From UBA668 sp041394605 (lineage in GTDB: Bacteria; Actinomycetota; Acidimicrobiia; Acidimicrobiales; Ilumatobacteraceae): a DNA stretch of 64,000 nucleotides. The stretch lies in assembly GCA_041394605.1 (NCBI GenBank), contig JAWKHX010000017.1, positions 57,181 through 121,180 of the forward strand. Reading direction: 5' to 3'. Below the pieces are notes generated by a model, which saw nothing but the letters and a program-made list of their open reading frames with translations, did no database searches and was not told the origin of the DNA. Position numbers and translations under genes: made by a program. Positions 17,826 to 27,049 of this stretch are shown in pieces (within the stretch, counting starts at the first letter, position 1; every line of letters begins with the position of its first letter).

Positions 17826-19274
17826 ATGCACGTGATCGTCGTGGGTGGAGGTGTCGCCGGGCTCGGCTCGGCCATGGTGCTGGCCCGGCAGGGCCATGAG
17901 GTCACGGTGGTGGAGCGCGACCCCACCCCCATGCCGGCGTCCGCCGACGAGGCCTTCGAGTGGGACCGCCGCGGCGCGCCCCAGGTGCGCCACAGCCACG
18001 CCTTCCTCGCCCGCCTGGTGGGCCTGCTGAAGAAGGACTACGCCGACGTGTACGCCGCGCTGCTCCGCGAGGGCGCCACCGAGATGCGCTTCGGCGACGA
18101 CCTGCCCCCCACCATCACCAACTACGAGCGCCAACCCGACGACGACGAACTGGCGATGCTGGCCTGCCGGCGCACCACGTTCGAGTGGGTGCTGCGCCGC
18201 ACGGCGATGGAAGAGGGCGACGTGCGATTCCGCGTGGGCACCGGGGTGGACGGCGTACTGCTGGACCGAACCGAGCAGCCGCCGCGCGTCACCGGCGTCC
18301 ACCTGGAGGACGGCAGCGAACTCACCGCCGACCTCGTGGTCGTCGCCGCCGGCCGCCGCAGTTCGCTCAGCGACTGGCTGCAGGCTGCCGGCACCGACCC
18401 CGTGGAGGAGGAGGTGGAGGACACCGGCATCGTCTACTTCAGCCGCTTCTACCGCCTGCGCGAAGGGCAGGAGTACCCGCCGCGGACCGGCCCGATCGGC
18501 GGTGACCTCGGCTACCTGAAGTACGGCGTGTTCGTCGGCGACAACCAGACCTTCAGCGTCACCCTGGCCACCCCTACGTCCGACGACGAGCTGCGCAAGC
18601 GGCTGGCCGACCCGGCCACGTTCGACCACTGCGCCCGCAACCTGGTGGCCACCGCCCCGTGGCTGGATGGCCGCGCCGACCCGATCACACCCGACGTGCA
18701 CGTGATGGCCGGGCTGCTCAACCGCCACCGGAAGTATGTGCTCGACGGGGTGCCGGTGGCCACCGGTGTCATCCCGGTGGGTGACGCTGTCATCTGCAGC
18801 AACCCGCTCTACGGGCGCGGCTGCGCCTTCGCCTTCTGGGGCGCCCACCTGATGGCCGAGGCCGTGGCCGCCCACCTCGGTGACCCCACGGCGATGCTGC
18901 TGGCCTACGACGCGTCCCTCCACGAGCAGGTCTTCCCGTGGTACCGCGCCGGGGTGGACCAGGACGCCGAAGCTCGCCGTGTGGCCGCAGCCCTGCTGGC
19001 CGGGGAGGACCCCGACGGAGACGCCACCGATCCGCGCACGTTCATGCGCAGCGTGTTCCGCGATGGCCTGGTGCCGGCGATGCGGAGCGACGCCGTGGTG
19101 CTGCGGGCGTTCTTCCGCAGCTTCAACCTGCTGTCCACGCCCGATGCGATGATGAAGGACGCCGACGTCAGCGCCCGGGTGCTGGCCGCCTGGCAGGACC
19201 GGGAGAACCGCCCGCCGGAGCCGCCGATGGGCCCGGCCGTGCGTGCCGAACTGGTGGCGCTCCTTCCCGCCTGA
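17826..19274 (+). CDS. FAD-dependent oxidoreductase/monooxygenase-like protein
   Basis: 482 residues. Dinucleotide-binding loop VIVVGGGVAGLGSAMVLARQGHEVTVVERD at the N-terminus, the DG segment DLVVVAAGRRSSLSDWL in the middle and the FAD-pyrophosphate motif VIPVGDAVICSNPLYGRGCAFAFWGA near 320-345, the order of aromatic-hydroxylase and halogenase-like flavoproteins. A tryptophan-halogenase WxWxIP motif is not seen. The C-terminal about 100 residues are helical and unassigned. Substrate unknown. Confidence 0.78.
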   Translation: MHVIVVGGGVAGLGSAMVLARQGHEVTVVERDPTPMPASADEAFEWDRRGAPQVRHSHAFLARLVGLLKKDYADVYAALLREGATEMRFGDDLPPTITNYERQPDDDELAMLACRRTTFEWVLRRTAMEEGDVRFRVGTGVDGVLLDRTEQPPRVTGVHLEDGSELTADLVVVAAGRRSSLSDWLQAAGTDPVEEEVEDTGIVYFSRFYRLREGQEYPPRTGPIGGDLGYLKYGVFVGDNQTFSVTLATPTSDDELRKRLADPATFDHCARNLVATAPWLDGRADPITPDVHVMAGLLNRHRKYVLDGVPVATGVIPVGDAVICSNPLYGRGCAFAFWGAHLMAEAVAAHLGDPTAMLLAYDASLHEQVFPWYRAGVDQDAEARRVAAALLAGEDPDGDATDPRTFMRSVFRDGLVPAMRSDAVVLRAFFRSFNLLSTPDAMMKDADVSARVLAAWQDRENRPPEPPMGPAVRAELVALLPA

Positions 19275-19301
19275 CGGCGGCTACGGCCCGGCGCGGCCGA
19301 C

Positions 19302-20111
19302 TCAGTCGACCACGTCCTCCACAGCGTCGACGGCCTCGTCGGCCACATGGTCCAGCGCGTCGCGAACGTCGTCCAGCCCGGGCACGGCCGCGAGCATGGT
19401 GTCCTCCAACCGGCTGTCGTCGAGCATCAGCCAGATCAGCACGCCGACCACGGCGCCGATCAGCGGGAAGACGATGAACGCCCACACCTGCTGCAGCGCC
19501 GCCCAGTCCGCCTGGCCGCTGATGGTCTTGTCGGCGAAGAGGGCCGCGCCGATGCTGCGCGCCGGGTTGACGGAGGTGTTGTCCACCGGGATGGAGATGA
19601 GGTGGATCAGCGTCAGCGTCAGGCCGATCGTCACGCCGCCCATCCCGGGGGCGAACTTCTTGGTCGTCGTGAACAGAACGACCATCACCAGCAACGCCGT
19701 CAGCACCACCTCGACCACGATGGCCGACCCGAGGCCGAAGTACTTGCCGGACCACAGGTTGGCGGCGAACTGGCCCCGCTTCCAGTCGTCCCGCCCCGAG
19801 GCGATGCCGTAGACGATGGCCGCCCCGCCGATTGCGCCGAACAGCTGGCCGAACCAGGCGAACACGGCGTGTGCGCCGTTGATCTTGCGGGCGAGCAGCA
19901 GCCCGAGCGTGACCGCCGGGTTGATGTGGCAGCCGCTGATCGGCCCGATGACGTACGCCATGATCAGCAGCGAGAAGCCGAACCCGAGGGCGATGCCCAG
20001 GACCCCGACCGCGTCGGCGGCAAGGATGGCCACCCCCGGCCCACCGAGCATGAGCACCGCCGTGCCCACCAGTTCCGCAGCGAAGATTCTGCCGTTGTTC
20101 TGCGACTCCAT
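19302..20111 (-). CDS. Aquaporin (MIP family, AqpZ-like)
   Basis: 269 residues, six membrane segments and two half-helix NPA motifs: HINPAVT (NPA 64-66) and SVNPARS (NPA 182-184). The selectivity-filter residues His170, Thr179 and Arg185 fall in the same pattern as E. coli AqpZ (HLISIPVDNTSVNPARS), pointing to a water channel rather than a glycerol facilitator. The C-terminus adds an acidic tail (DDVRDALDHVADEAVDAVED) not usual in AqpZ. Confidence 0.9.
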   Translation of the reverse strand: MESQNNGRIFAAELVGTAVLMLGGPGVAILAADAVGVLGIALGFGFSLLIMAYVIGPISGCHINPAVTLGLLLARKINGAHAVFAWFGQLFGAIGGAAIVYGIASGRDDWKRGQFAANLWSGKYFGLGSAIVVEVVLTALLVMVVLFTTTKKFAPGMGGVTIGLTLTLIHLISIPVDNTSVNPARSIGAALFADKTISGQADWAALQQVWAFIVFPLIGAVVGVLIWLMLDDSRLEDTMLAAVPGLDDVRDALDHVADEAVDAVEDVVD

Positions 20112-20171
20112 GCCGCGGACAGTACTCGGCACCGCGTGCACGATCGCGCGAAGGTCGGTACGGTGCGGTCC

Positions 20172-21002
20172 ATGTCTGCACCGGGGAGCGCACGGGGCCG
20201 CACCGAGACCACCCTGGTCACCCGCGTCACGCTCGGCGACGGGCCGCCCGCCACTGCCCGCCGCCCCGACGACCTGGTGGTGGAGGAACCGCTGCGCATC
20301 GAACTGGATGGTGTGGCCGTGGCCACCACCATGCGCACCCCCGGGCACGACTACGAGCTGGCGGTGGGTTTCTGCCACGGCGACGGCCTGCTGGCCGGCG
20401 CACCGGTCACCGGCGTGCGCTACTGCGCGAACGGCTCGGCCGGCGAGTCCGCGTGGAACGTGGTGACGGTGGAGACCGGCGGCCGGGCACCCGCGCCGAC
20501 GCCGCGGCTGGGCACCACCTCCAGCAGTTGCGGCCTGTGCGGCAACGACGCGATCGAGGACCTCTGCGCCCGGTTGGCCCCGCTGCCCGCCACCCCGCCG
20601 CCGGATCTCACCGTGCTGGCCGGATTGCCCGGTGCCGTGCTGGCCGGCCAGGGCCTGTTCGAGCGCACCGGCGCCGTCCACGCCGCGGCCGCCTTCACCC
20701 CCGACGGCGAGGTGCTGCTCACCCGCGAGGACGTCGGCCGTCACAACGCGGTGGACAAGGTGGTCGGCCGCCTGCTGCTGGACGGGTGCCTGCCCGCCAC
20801 TGGGCTCGGCTTGTTCGTCAGCGGTCGGGCCAGCTTCGAGATGGTGCAGAAGGCATGGGCTGCGGGGTTCGCCACGGTGCTGGCCGTCAGCGCGCCCACG
20901 GCACTTGCGGTGGACACGGCTCGGCGGGCCAACCTGTTCCTCGCCGGGTTCGTCCGCCCTGGGGGCTTCAACGTCTATGCACCGGAACGGCTGGCCCGGT
21001 AG
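20172..21002 (+). CDS. fdhD: Formate dehydrogenase accessory sulfurtransferase FdhD
   Basis: 276 residues. FdhD passes sulfur from a cysteine desulfurase to the bis-MGD cofactor of formate dehydrogenase. Visible: VVEEPLRIELDGV, MRTPGHDYELAVGFCHGDGL, the mobile cysteine loop SSSCGLCG (C120, C123) and TREDVGRHNAVDKVVGRLL, then SGRASFEMVQKA. No formate dehydrogenase lies in the window, but the gene implies one elsewhere. Confidence 0.93.
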   Translation: MSAPGSARGRTETTLVTRVTLGDGPPATARRPDDLVVEEPLRIELDGVAVATTMRTPGHDYELAVGFCHGDGLLAGAPVTGVRYCANGSAGESAWNVVTVETGGRAPAPTPRLGTTSSSCGLCGNDAIEDLCARLAPLPATPPPDLTVLAGLPGAVLAGQGLFERTGAVHAAAAFTPDGEVLLTREDVGRHNAVDKVVGRLLLDGCLPATGLGLFVSGRASFEMVQKAWAAGFATVLAVSAPTALAVDTARRANLFLAGFVRPGGFNVYAPERLAR

Positions 21003-21027
21003 CTGCGGGCACCCGTAGCCTGGCTGC

Positions 21028-21714
21028 ATGAGCGAAGCCATCAGCCCGTCCGTCGGCCGTGGGGTGCTGCACCTGTTCTGCCGTCCCACCGCGAACGTCC
21101 GCCCCGACGCGGTGGTCAACGCCGTGCACGCCACCGTCGCTGCAGGCGGCCAGGTGGTGTGCGTGAACATCCTCGGCCACAAGGCCGACGTGGCGTTCAT
21201 GGCGATGCACGAGGACCTCCGCGAACTGCGCCACCTGCAGACGGCGCTGCAGCGGGCGGGCCTGGACGTGGTCGACAGCTACGTCAGCCTCACCGAGTTC
21301 AGCGAATACACCCAGGGCATGCCCGAGGCCATGCTGAACGCCCGCCTGTACCCGGACATCCCGCCGAGGAACCACCACATGCCGGCCTGGTGCTTCTACC
21401 CGATGTCCAAGCGTCGTGGCGCCGACGCCAACTGGTTCACCCTGCCGTTCGAGGACCGCAGCGCGCTGATGCACGAGCACGGTGCCAGCGGCCGCAAGTT
21501 CGCCGGACGGGTGGTGCAGTACGTCACCGGGTCCACCGGCCTGGACGACTACGAGTGGGGCGTCACCCTGTTCGCCGTGCACCCCGACGACCTCAAGCAG
21601 GTCGTCTACACGATGCGGTTCGACCAGGCGTCTGCGGTCTACGGCGAGTTCGGCCCGTTCTACACCGGGTATGTCGTCAGCCCGGAGGACCTGGCCCACG
21701 GCCTCAGCCGCTGA
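21028..21714 (+). CDS. hemQ: Coproheme decarboxylase HemQ/ChdC (chlorite dismutase family)
   Basis: 228 residues. The last step of the coproporphyrin-dependent haem pathway of Gram-positive bacteria. Family blocks: FMAMHEDLRELRHLQTALQ, WCFYPMSKRRGADANWF, LMHEHGASGRKFAGRVVQ with the proximal His, WGVTLFAVHPDDLKQVVYTMRFD and YGEFGPFYTGYV. The length fits HemQ rather than short chlorite dismutases. It follows fdhD by 25 bases on the same strand. Confidence 0.92.
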   Translation: MSEAISPSVGRGVLHLFCRPTANVRPDAVVNAVHATVAAGGQVVCVNILGHKADVAFMAMHEDLRELRHLQTALQRAGLDVVDSYVSLTEFSEYTQGMPEAMLNARLYPDIPPRNHHMPAWCFYPMSKRRGADANWFTLPFEDRSALMHEHGASGRKFAGRVVQYVTGSTGLDDYEWGVTLFAVHPDDLKQVVYTMRFDQASAVYGEFGPFYTGYVVSPEDLAHGLSR

Positions 21715-21729
21715 GCGTCGGGCGGGCGA

Positions 21730-22998
21730 TCAGCCGTCGCCCACGCTGAAGCGGCGCACCGTCACGTCGCGCCCGTCCTGGAAGGCGAACTGCTCGAACA
21801 CGGCGGCTACCGGATCGCCGCTGGGCCCGATGGCCAGCACGCCGGCCGGGCTGTCGTAGTCGATGTTGCGACCGGCGGCCAGGCCGTCGGCACACGCCGA
21901 GAACGAGGTGCACGTGGTGCCGCCGCTGCTGACCGCAGTGATGGCCGCCGCCACCGTGGCCGGGCGGACGGAGCCGGAGGCCACAGCCCCGAGGGCGATG
22001 AGGTTGAGGCAGTCGTACCCGGTGTGCGCGTACAGCCCGGTGACGTCGGGCGCCTCGAGCTCCAGCGCCGTAGAGAACGAGTTGGACCCACTGAACGCGA
22101 CCGGGGCAACACCTGTCACCCGCGCCAGCAGGGCAGCGGGCAGGGGCTGGGCGCTGGCGGCCGCACGCCGTTGTGCGTCGTTGACCACGAAGGGCACCCG
22201 GTCGTCGAGCACCTCGGCCAGTGAGGTGATGGCCTGCGCACCATTGGCCGCGTCGGCCAGGACCACCACCACCTCAGGACCTGCCGCCGCCACCGTCGCG
22301 GCCGCTTCGTCGAGCGAGTCCGCCGACGTGGTGAACCCGGCCAGCGTGGTGACGGTGGCCCCCTCCCGGCGCAGTTGCGCCTCCACGGCACGGGCCAGCG
22401 GACGGCCGTACGCATCGTCGAGGTAGACGATGGCGGCGCTGTCATTGCCGGACTCCTCCACCACCGTGGCGATCGCCGCCGCCTGCAACGAGTCGCTGGG
22501 GATGGTGCGGATCAGCAGACCGGAGTCGGGAAAGCCGTCCAGCGCCAAGGCGGTGGCCGTGGGGGCGCAGGTGAGCACGCCCGCCGTCACCGGCCGGCGC
22601 AGCGTGCCGAGCACGTCGGCGGACGAGGTGGGCCCGATGATGGCGTCCACACCCAACTGCAGCAGGTCCTGGATGGCGACCTCGGCGGACGATGCGCCGT
22701 CGCCTTCGTCGCGCTGAAGGATCTCCACCCGCTGGCCGTCCACACCACCGGCGGCGTTGATCTCGTCGGCGGCCAAGTGCACGGCAGCTTCGATGGAGGC
22801 GCCGATCTCGGCGCCGGTGCCCACGCTGGGCAGCACCAGCCCCACACGGAACAGCCCGTCGTCGGGTCGCGAGGTGGTGGTGACCACCAGGGTGCTGGAT
22901 GTGGTGGCGCCGGAACTGCTGCCACTGTCGCACGCCACCGGCAGCAGCCCGGCCGCGGCAACGACGGCGACGACGGCACGGGACGGGCGGGACGGCAC
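21730..22998 (-). CDS. ABC transporter substrate-binding lipoprotein (branched-chain amino acid type)
   Basis: 422 residues from GTG 22998. Signal peptide with lipobox LPVAC (Cys23), a Ser/Thr-rich spacer, then a periplasmic-binding-protein fold: LFRVGLVLPSVGTGAEIGAS, AADEINAAGGVDGQRVEIL, DAIIGPTSSADVLGTL and IVYLDDAYGRPLARAVEAQL are typical LivJ-like segments. No permease or ATPase gene is next to it, so it may work as an orphan receptor. It converges with hemQ. Confidence 0.85.
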   Translation of the reverse strand: MPSRPSRAVVAVVAAAGLLPVACDSGSSSGATTSSTLVVTTTSRPDDGLFRVGLVLPSVGTGAEIGASIEAAVHLAADEINAAGGVDGQRVEILQRDEGDGASSAEVAIQDLLQLGVDAIIGPTSSADVLGTLRRPVTAGVLTCAPTATALALDGFPDSGLLIRTIPSDSLQAAAIATVVEESGNDSAAIVYLDDAYGRPLARAVEAQLRREGATVTTLAGFTTSADSLDEAAATVAAAGPEVVVVLADAANGAQAITSLAEVLDDRVPFVVNDAQRRAAASAQPLPAALLARVTGVAPVAFSGSNSFSTALELEAPDVTGLYAHTGYDCLNLIALGAVASGSVRPATVAAAITAVSSGGTTCTSFSACADGLAAGRNIDYDSPAGVLAIGPSGDPVAAVFEQFAFQDGRDVTVRRFSVGDG

Positions 22999-23063
22999 GC
23001 TCGGAGTGTACGAGACAGGCCGGGGAGAGAAGGCGGCGAGCTGAGGGTCGACGGGAGAGACCC

Positions 23064-23756
23064 TCAGCTCGCCAGGCCGAGCAGGTGCGAGTCGACGTGC
23101 TCGGCCGCCATGGCCAGCGGTTCGACCCACACCCGGATCGTCGTGTTGTGCAGGCGGTCGTCCGACCGGACGGCCTGTTCGAACGCCAGTGTACGGGTGT
23201 GGAGTGACGGACCGCGCGTCACGAGGACCAGCAGGGTGCCGTTGGGGGCCATTGCCATCGACTCGCCGGATGCGAAGACGGACCGCGAATGCTGCAGCAC
23301 GCGCCGGCGCTGCTCCGCGCCGCTCGCCGCGTCGGAGGTGGAGACGGTGGCTGCCACCAGCGCCAGATCGTCGCCCGGGCGGCGGCCGAGGCGAGCAGCC
23401 TGGGCCACTTGCTGCTCCAGCCGCAGCCGCAGCAGGGCGAGCGGGACCACCTGCTCCGCGCCGTACTCGCTGCGCAGCACGCCGTCGGCCCAGCCGGCCG
23501 CCAGATCCACCAACCCGCCCTGCGCCAGTTGGGCGCGCAGTGGGCGGCACCGCCGTCCCAGCAGGCGGAACCAGGCGATCAGGTCGTCCAGGCCGTGACC
23601 ATGGATGGCTGCTGCCTCACCAGCGGCCAGGAAGTCGGCTGCCGGCAACGGCGTGAGCAGGGGTACCAGGCTGCGGGCGGTCGCGGCGGCGCGCTCCCCC
23701 CAGCCCAGCTCGACCTGGCGCAACCAGGTCTGGATGGATCGTCGGGCTCGCTGCAC
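23064..23756 (-). CDS. Hypothetical protein (230 aa)
   Basis: From GTG 23756. Mostly helical, Ala/Leu/Arg-rich first 120 residues, then a more conserved-looking half with DDLALVAATVSTSD, GESMAMAPNGTLLVLVTRGP and TTIRVWVEPLAMAAEH. The last part has the strand/loop rhythm of a degenerate GGDEF or sensory domain, but no catalytic motif is present and I do not assign it. Divergent from the sigma fusion gene at 23855, with 98 bases between, which hints at a functional link. Confidence 0.6.
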   Translation of the reverse strand: MQRARRSIQTWLRQVELGWGERAAATARSLVPLLTPLPAADFLAAGEAAAIHGHGLDDLIAWFRLLGRRCRPLRAQLAQGGLVDLAAGWADGVLRSEYGAEQVVPLALLRLRLEQQVAQAARLGRRPGDDLALVAATVSTSDAASGAEQRRRVLQHSRSVFASGESMAMAPNGTLLVLVTRGPSLHTRTLAFEQAVRSDDRLHNTTIRVWVEPLAMAAEHVDSHLLGLAS

Positions 23757-23854
23757 ACCGGAACGACGTCATCGGGCCCGGATCATGACGTCGACACAGC
23801 ACCGACGTCGGCCGACCTAGGCTGGCCGGCCGCGACACGGCGGAAGGACTGCTC

Positions 23855-26323
23855 GTGACGAGCACCACCACGATGCGACAGCAGGGCGACGCAGAGCTGA
23901 TCGTTGGCGCGCGCAAGGGCGACGCCGATGCGTACGGCGAGCTCTACCGTCGCCATGCCGACGCGGCCCGCAGCGCGGCCCGGGCGCTCACCCGCTCCAG
24001 AGCCGACGCCGACGACGTGGTGTCCGAAGCGTTCGCCCGCGTGCTGCGTGCCCTGCAGCGTGGCGGTGGACCGGAAGTGTCGTTCCGCCCGTACCTGATC
24101 ACCGCCGTCCGCAATGTGTTCTACGACCGGGTGCGGCGCAGTCGCGAAGAGCCCACCGACGACCTCGCCGACGACGTGAACCTCGCGCTCCTCGACGCCG
24201 CCGGCCAGCAGGAGGAGGGTGCCCTGGCAGCCGCCGCGTTCGCCACCCTGCCCGAGCGGTGGCAGCTGGTGCTGTGGCACACCGAGGTAGAGGGTCGCTC
24301 GGCCGCAGAGGTGGCGCCGCTGCTCGGGCTGGCGCCCAACGCCGTCGCCGCGCTGGCCTACCGCGCCCGCGAGGGTCTGCGCCAGGCGTACCTGCAGGCC
24401 CACCTCCGCGAGCAGACAGCCGCCGAGTGCCGCGCCTGTTCGGCCAACCTCGGTGCCTACGTGCGCGACGGCCTGTCCACGCGCGACCGCCGCAAGGTGG
24501 AGGCCCACCTGGACGGCTGCGCCACCTGCCGCGGGCTGGTCGGCGAGCTCGCCTCCACCAACACCACGCTGCGCGCCGCCCTGCTGCCGGCGCTGCTGGG
24601 CGTGCCGGCAGCCGCCTATCTCGGCGGGCTCGGCGGGGGCGGGATCACCGGGTGGTTCGCCCGCCTGCCCAAGGCCCAGCAGGTGCTGGCCGGCGCCGGC
24701 GCGACCACAGCGTCCGTGGTGGCGGCGGCCACATTGGCCGTCGCTGCGCTGGGTGGCGGGGACGACGCCGGCACGGCATCCACTGCACCCGCCGTCACCG
24801 CGGACGCCCCGGGGGAGGGAGCCGGCACCGGCACCGGCACCGGCACCACGGTGACCCTTTCTCCCACCACCGTCACCACGGCGGCGGCCAGCACCAGTGC
24901 GCCCACCACCACGGTGTCACCCACGTCCGCGCCCGGCAGCACGGGCGGCACGGCCAGCGCCACCACGGCGGCGAAGCTCCCACCGGCCACCACAGCGGCG
25001 CCCGCCACCTCACCCAGTACCACCACGGCCACCACCACCGCCACGACCACCACCACGACCACCACCGTCGGCACGCCCGCATCGCTGGCCATCGCCACAG
25101 CCCAGCTCAGCCCGGCAGTGGCGGGCGGAGAGTTGCGCCTCGGGCTGGCCGTCACCAATACCGGGGCCACGCCCTCTGGCGCCGTCACCATCGAGCTACC
25201 CCTCCCCACCGGGGCTGCGTTCCGCCGCGTCGAAAAGGCTGCAGCGGTGCCCACGGTGGTCGCCACCGACGGCGACTGGACGTGCACGGCGGCCATCCGC
25301 TGCAGCCTGCCGGGTCTGGCGGCCGGCGGGTCCGCCCGAGTCGTGCTGACGGTGGCGCTCAGCCCCACTGCGCCGCCCTCGCTGACGTTCCACCCGTCGG
25401 TATCGGCACCGCCGGGGGCGGACGTCACGAGCGAGCCGATCACGGTCACGATCGACCAGGTGCGGGGCCTGCTGACCGCCGAGACGTCACGCGGCGCCGT
25501 CCAGGCCATCGGCAACTCCGTGATGACCTGCACTGGATCCACCGACTGCGCGCTGGCCCAGCAGTTCGGGGCGCAGAACAACGATCACCACGCATACGAC
25601 ATGGCCTACGTCAACACGGCCGGCGGGCAGTTCAACTCGTCGAGCGCCCAACTGGCGCTCGCCGGCACGGTCAGCCAGGCATTCCTCGTCTGGGGTGGTG
25701 TCACCGCGGAGGGGCAGTCGTTGGCGCCCAGCCCCTCGGCACGCGGCACGGTCACGTTCATCACTCCGTCCGGCCCCACCGTCGTGGTGGCGGATGAGCT
25801 TGGCGACGGCGCCGGCGGCGTCTATACCGCGGTCGCCGACGTCACCCATCTCGTCAGCAGCAGTGGCACCTACGCGGTGGCGGACGTGCAGACGGTCGAG
25901 GGCGAGGGCACGTTCGGTGGGTGGTCACTGGTGGTCGTGGTGCACCACGAGGCGCTGCCGGAACGCTGGCTGCTGGTCACCGCACCGCTGCACTCGCTGA
26001 GCCCCGAACGCTCCTACCACACCACCGTCACCCTCCCGGGCGACGTCCCGATGGGTGCCCACGTGGTGGCCATCGGGTTCGAGGGCGACCCAGGGTTGGC
26101 CGGCGACCGGCTGGACGTCGGCACGTTGACGATCGAGAACCCGTTCCGCTCCGAGGTGCCCGGTGTTCGCACGCCCGGCGCACCCAACACGTTCGGCCTG
26201 GACATCGTCACCACCCCGATGGGCACGGCCGCCGGGCCGGACCTCACCGTGACCGCGAGCACCGGCAACGACCGGGTGCAACTGGCGTTCGTCGCGATCG
26301 TCGTGGAGCCTGCCGCCGGTTAG
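23855..26323 (+). CDS. ECF sigma factor fused to zinc-finger anti-sigma, membrane helix and extracytoplasmic sensor
   Basis: 822 residues. Order: sigma region 2 (about 14-95, ELYRRHADAARSAARAL, DADDVVSEAFARVLRAL), region 4 (about 125-182, LPERWQLVLWHTEVEGRSAAEVAPLLGL), an anti-sigma zinc-finger segment (about 190-226: C192, C195, H218, C222, C225 in VEAHLDGCATC), a membrane helix (about 277-300), a Thr/Ser-rich linker (about 305-410), a DUF11-like beta domain (about 412-520), and a C-terminal beta-rich domain (about 540-820) beginning near VMTCTGSTDC. Start GTG 23855 has GGAAGGA seven bases upstream; ATG 23873 is an alternative. A regulator and its surface sensor in one chain resembles ECF groups with C-terminal extensions. 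Confidence 0.85.
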   Translation: MTSTTTMRQQGDAELIVGARKGDADAYGELYRRHADAARSAARALTRSRADADDVVSEAFARVLRALQRGGGPEVSFRPYLITAVRNVFYDRVRRSREEPTDDLADDVNLALLDAAGQQEEGALAAAAFATLPERWQLVLWHTEVEGRSAAEVAPLLGLAPNAVAALAYRAREGLRQAYLQAHLREQTAAECRACSANLGAYVRDGLSTRDRRKVEAHLDGCATCRGLVGELASTNTTLRAALLPALLGVPAAAYLGGLGGGGITGWFARLPKAQQVLAGAGATTASVVAAATLAVAALGGGDDAGTASTAPAVTADAPGEGAGTGTGTGTTVTLSPTTVTTAAASTSAPTTTVSPTSAPGSTGGTASATTAAKLPPATTAAPATSPSTTTATTTATTTTTTTTVGTPASLAIATAQLSPAVAGGELRLGLAVTNTGATPSGAVTIELPLPTGAAFRRVEKAAAVPTVVATDGDWTCTAAIRCSLPGLAAGGSARVVLTVALSPTAPPSLTFHPSVSAPPGADVTSEPITVTIDQVRGLLTAETSRGAVQAIGNSVMTCTGSTDCALAQQFGAQNNDHHAYDMAYVNTAGGQFNSSSAQLALAGTVSQAFLVWGGVTAEGQSLAPSPSARGTVTFITPSGPTVVVADELGDGAGGVYTAVADVTHLVSSSGTYAVADVQTVEGEGTFGGWSLVVVVHHEALPERWLLVTAPLHSLSPERSYHTTVTLPGDVPMGAHVVAIGFEGDPGLAGDRLDVGTLTIENPFRSEVPGVRTPGAPNTFGLDIVTTPMGTAAGPDLTVTASTGNDRVQLAFVAIVVEPAAG

Positions 26324-26332
26324 GTTGGCGGC

Positions 26333-27040
26333 GTGAGCGACGCCGGCCCCAACGACTTCACCCGCGATCTGGTCCGCTGGAGCGAAACCCTCGCCGGCAT
26401 CGCCCGCACCGGGTTGGGGTTTACCCAGAGCCTGTACGAGCGGGAGCGCTTCGAGGAGGTGCTCCACGTCGCCGCCGACATCAAGGCCGCTGCCGACGAT
26501 GCGTTGGAAGTGCGCCGCGAGCGCGATCACTTCGTGCAGGAGTGGATGGAGAGCATCGGCGAGGGCGTACCCGGGTACGTCACCCCGAAGGTGGCCGTGG
26601 GCGCCGTGGTGGGCAACGACGCCGGCGAGGTCCTGCTGGTCCGCCGGGCGGACAGCAACATCTGGCTCTATCCCACCGGCTGGGCCGACGTGGGGTACTC
26701 CGCCAGCGAGGTGGTGGTGAAGGAGGTGCTGGAGGAGACCGGCATCGAGTGCGAGCCGGTGCAGTTGCTGTCGGTCATCGACGGGCAGCGGATGGGGTTC
26801 ACCCGCTTCTCCATGTACCTGTTGCTGTTCCACTGCCGGGCCACCGGCGGCTCACTGCAGGGGCACCCGCTGGAGACCAGTGGCGTCGGCTGGTTCCGCC
26901 GCGACGACCTTCCCTACCCCACGGCCGGCGTGCAGTGGTGGGGCGAGCAGGCATTCGCGGCCATCGACGGGGCACAGATGCTGGCCACGTTCGAGGCGCC
27001 GCGGGCACCCGTCTGGCGGGGCGAGCACCCCTCCGAGTAG
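26333..27040 (+). CDS. Nudix hydrolase with N-terminal helical domain
   Basis: 235 residues from GTG 26333. Residues 1-75 form a helical Nudix_N-like domain (RDLVRWSETLAGIARTGLGF, LHVAADIKAAADDAL). The catalytic part starts KVAVGAVVGNDAGEVLLVRR and has the variant Nudix box GWADVGYSASE followed by VVVKEVLEETGIE. This two-domain type is known for nucleoside-diphosphate-linked substrates such as ADP-ribose or CDP-choline; the choice here is open. It starts nine bases after the sigma fusion stop. Confidence 0.84.
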   Translation: MSDAGPNDFTRDLVRWSETLAGIARTGLGFTQSLYERERFEEVLHVAADIKAAADDALEVRRERDHFVQEWMESIGEGVPGYVTPKVAVGAVVGNDAGEVLLVRRADSNIWLYPTGWADVGYSASEVVVKEVLEETGIECEPVQLLSVIDGQRMGFTRFSMYLLLFHCRATGGSLQGHPLETSGVGWFRRDDLPYPTAGVQWWGEQAFAAIDGAQMLATFEAPRAPVWRGEHPSE

Positions 27041-27049
27041 CCCGGCGGG

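Noticed and set aside
24826..24850. GGCACC short tandem repeat as a regulatory microsatellite
   Set aside because: It is in frame and encodes Gly-Thr within the Thr-rich linker of the sigma fusion.
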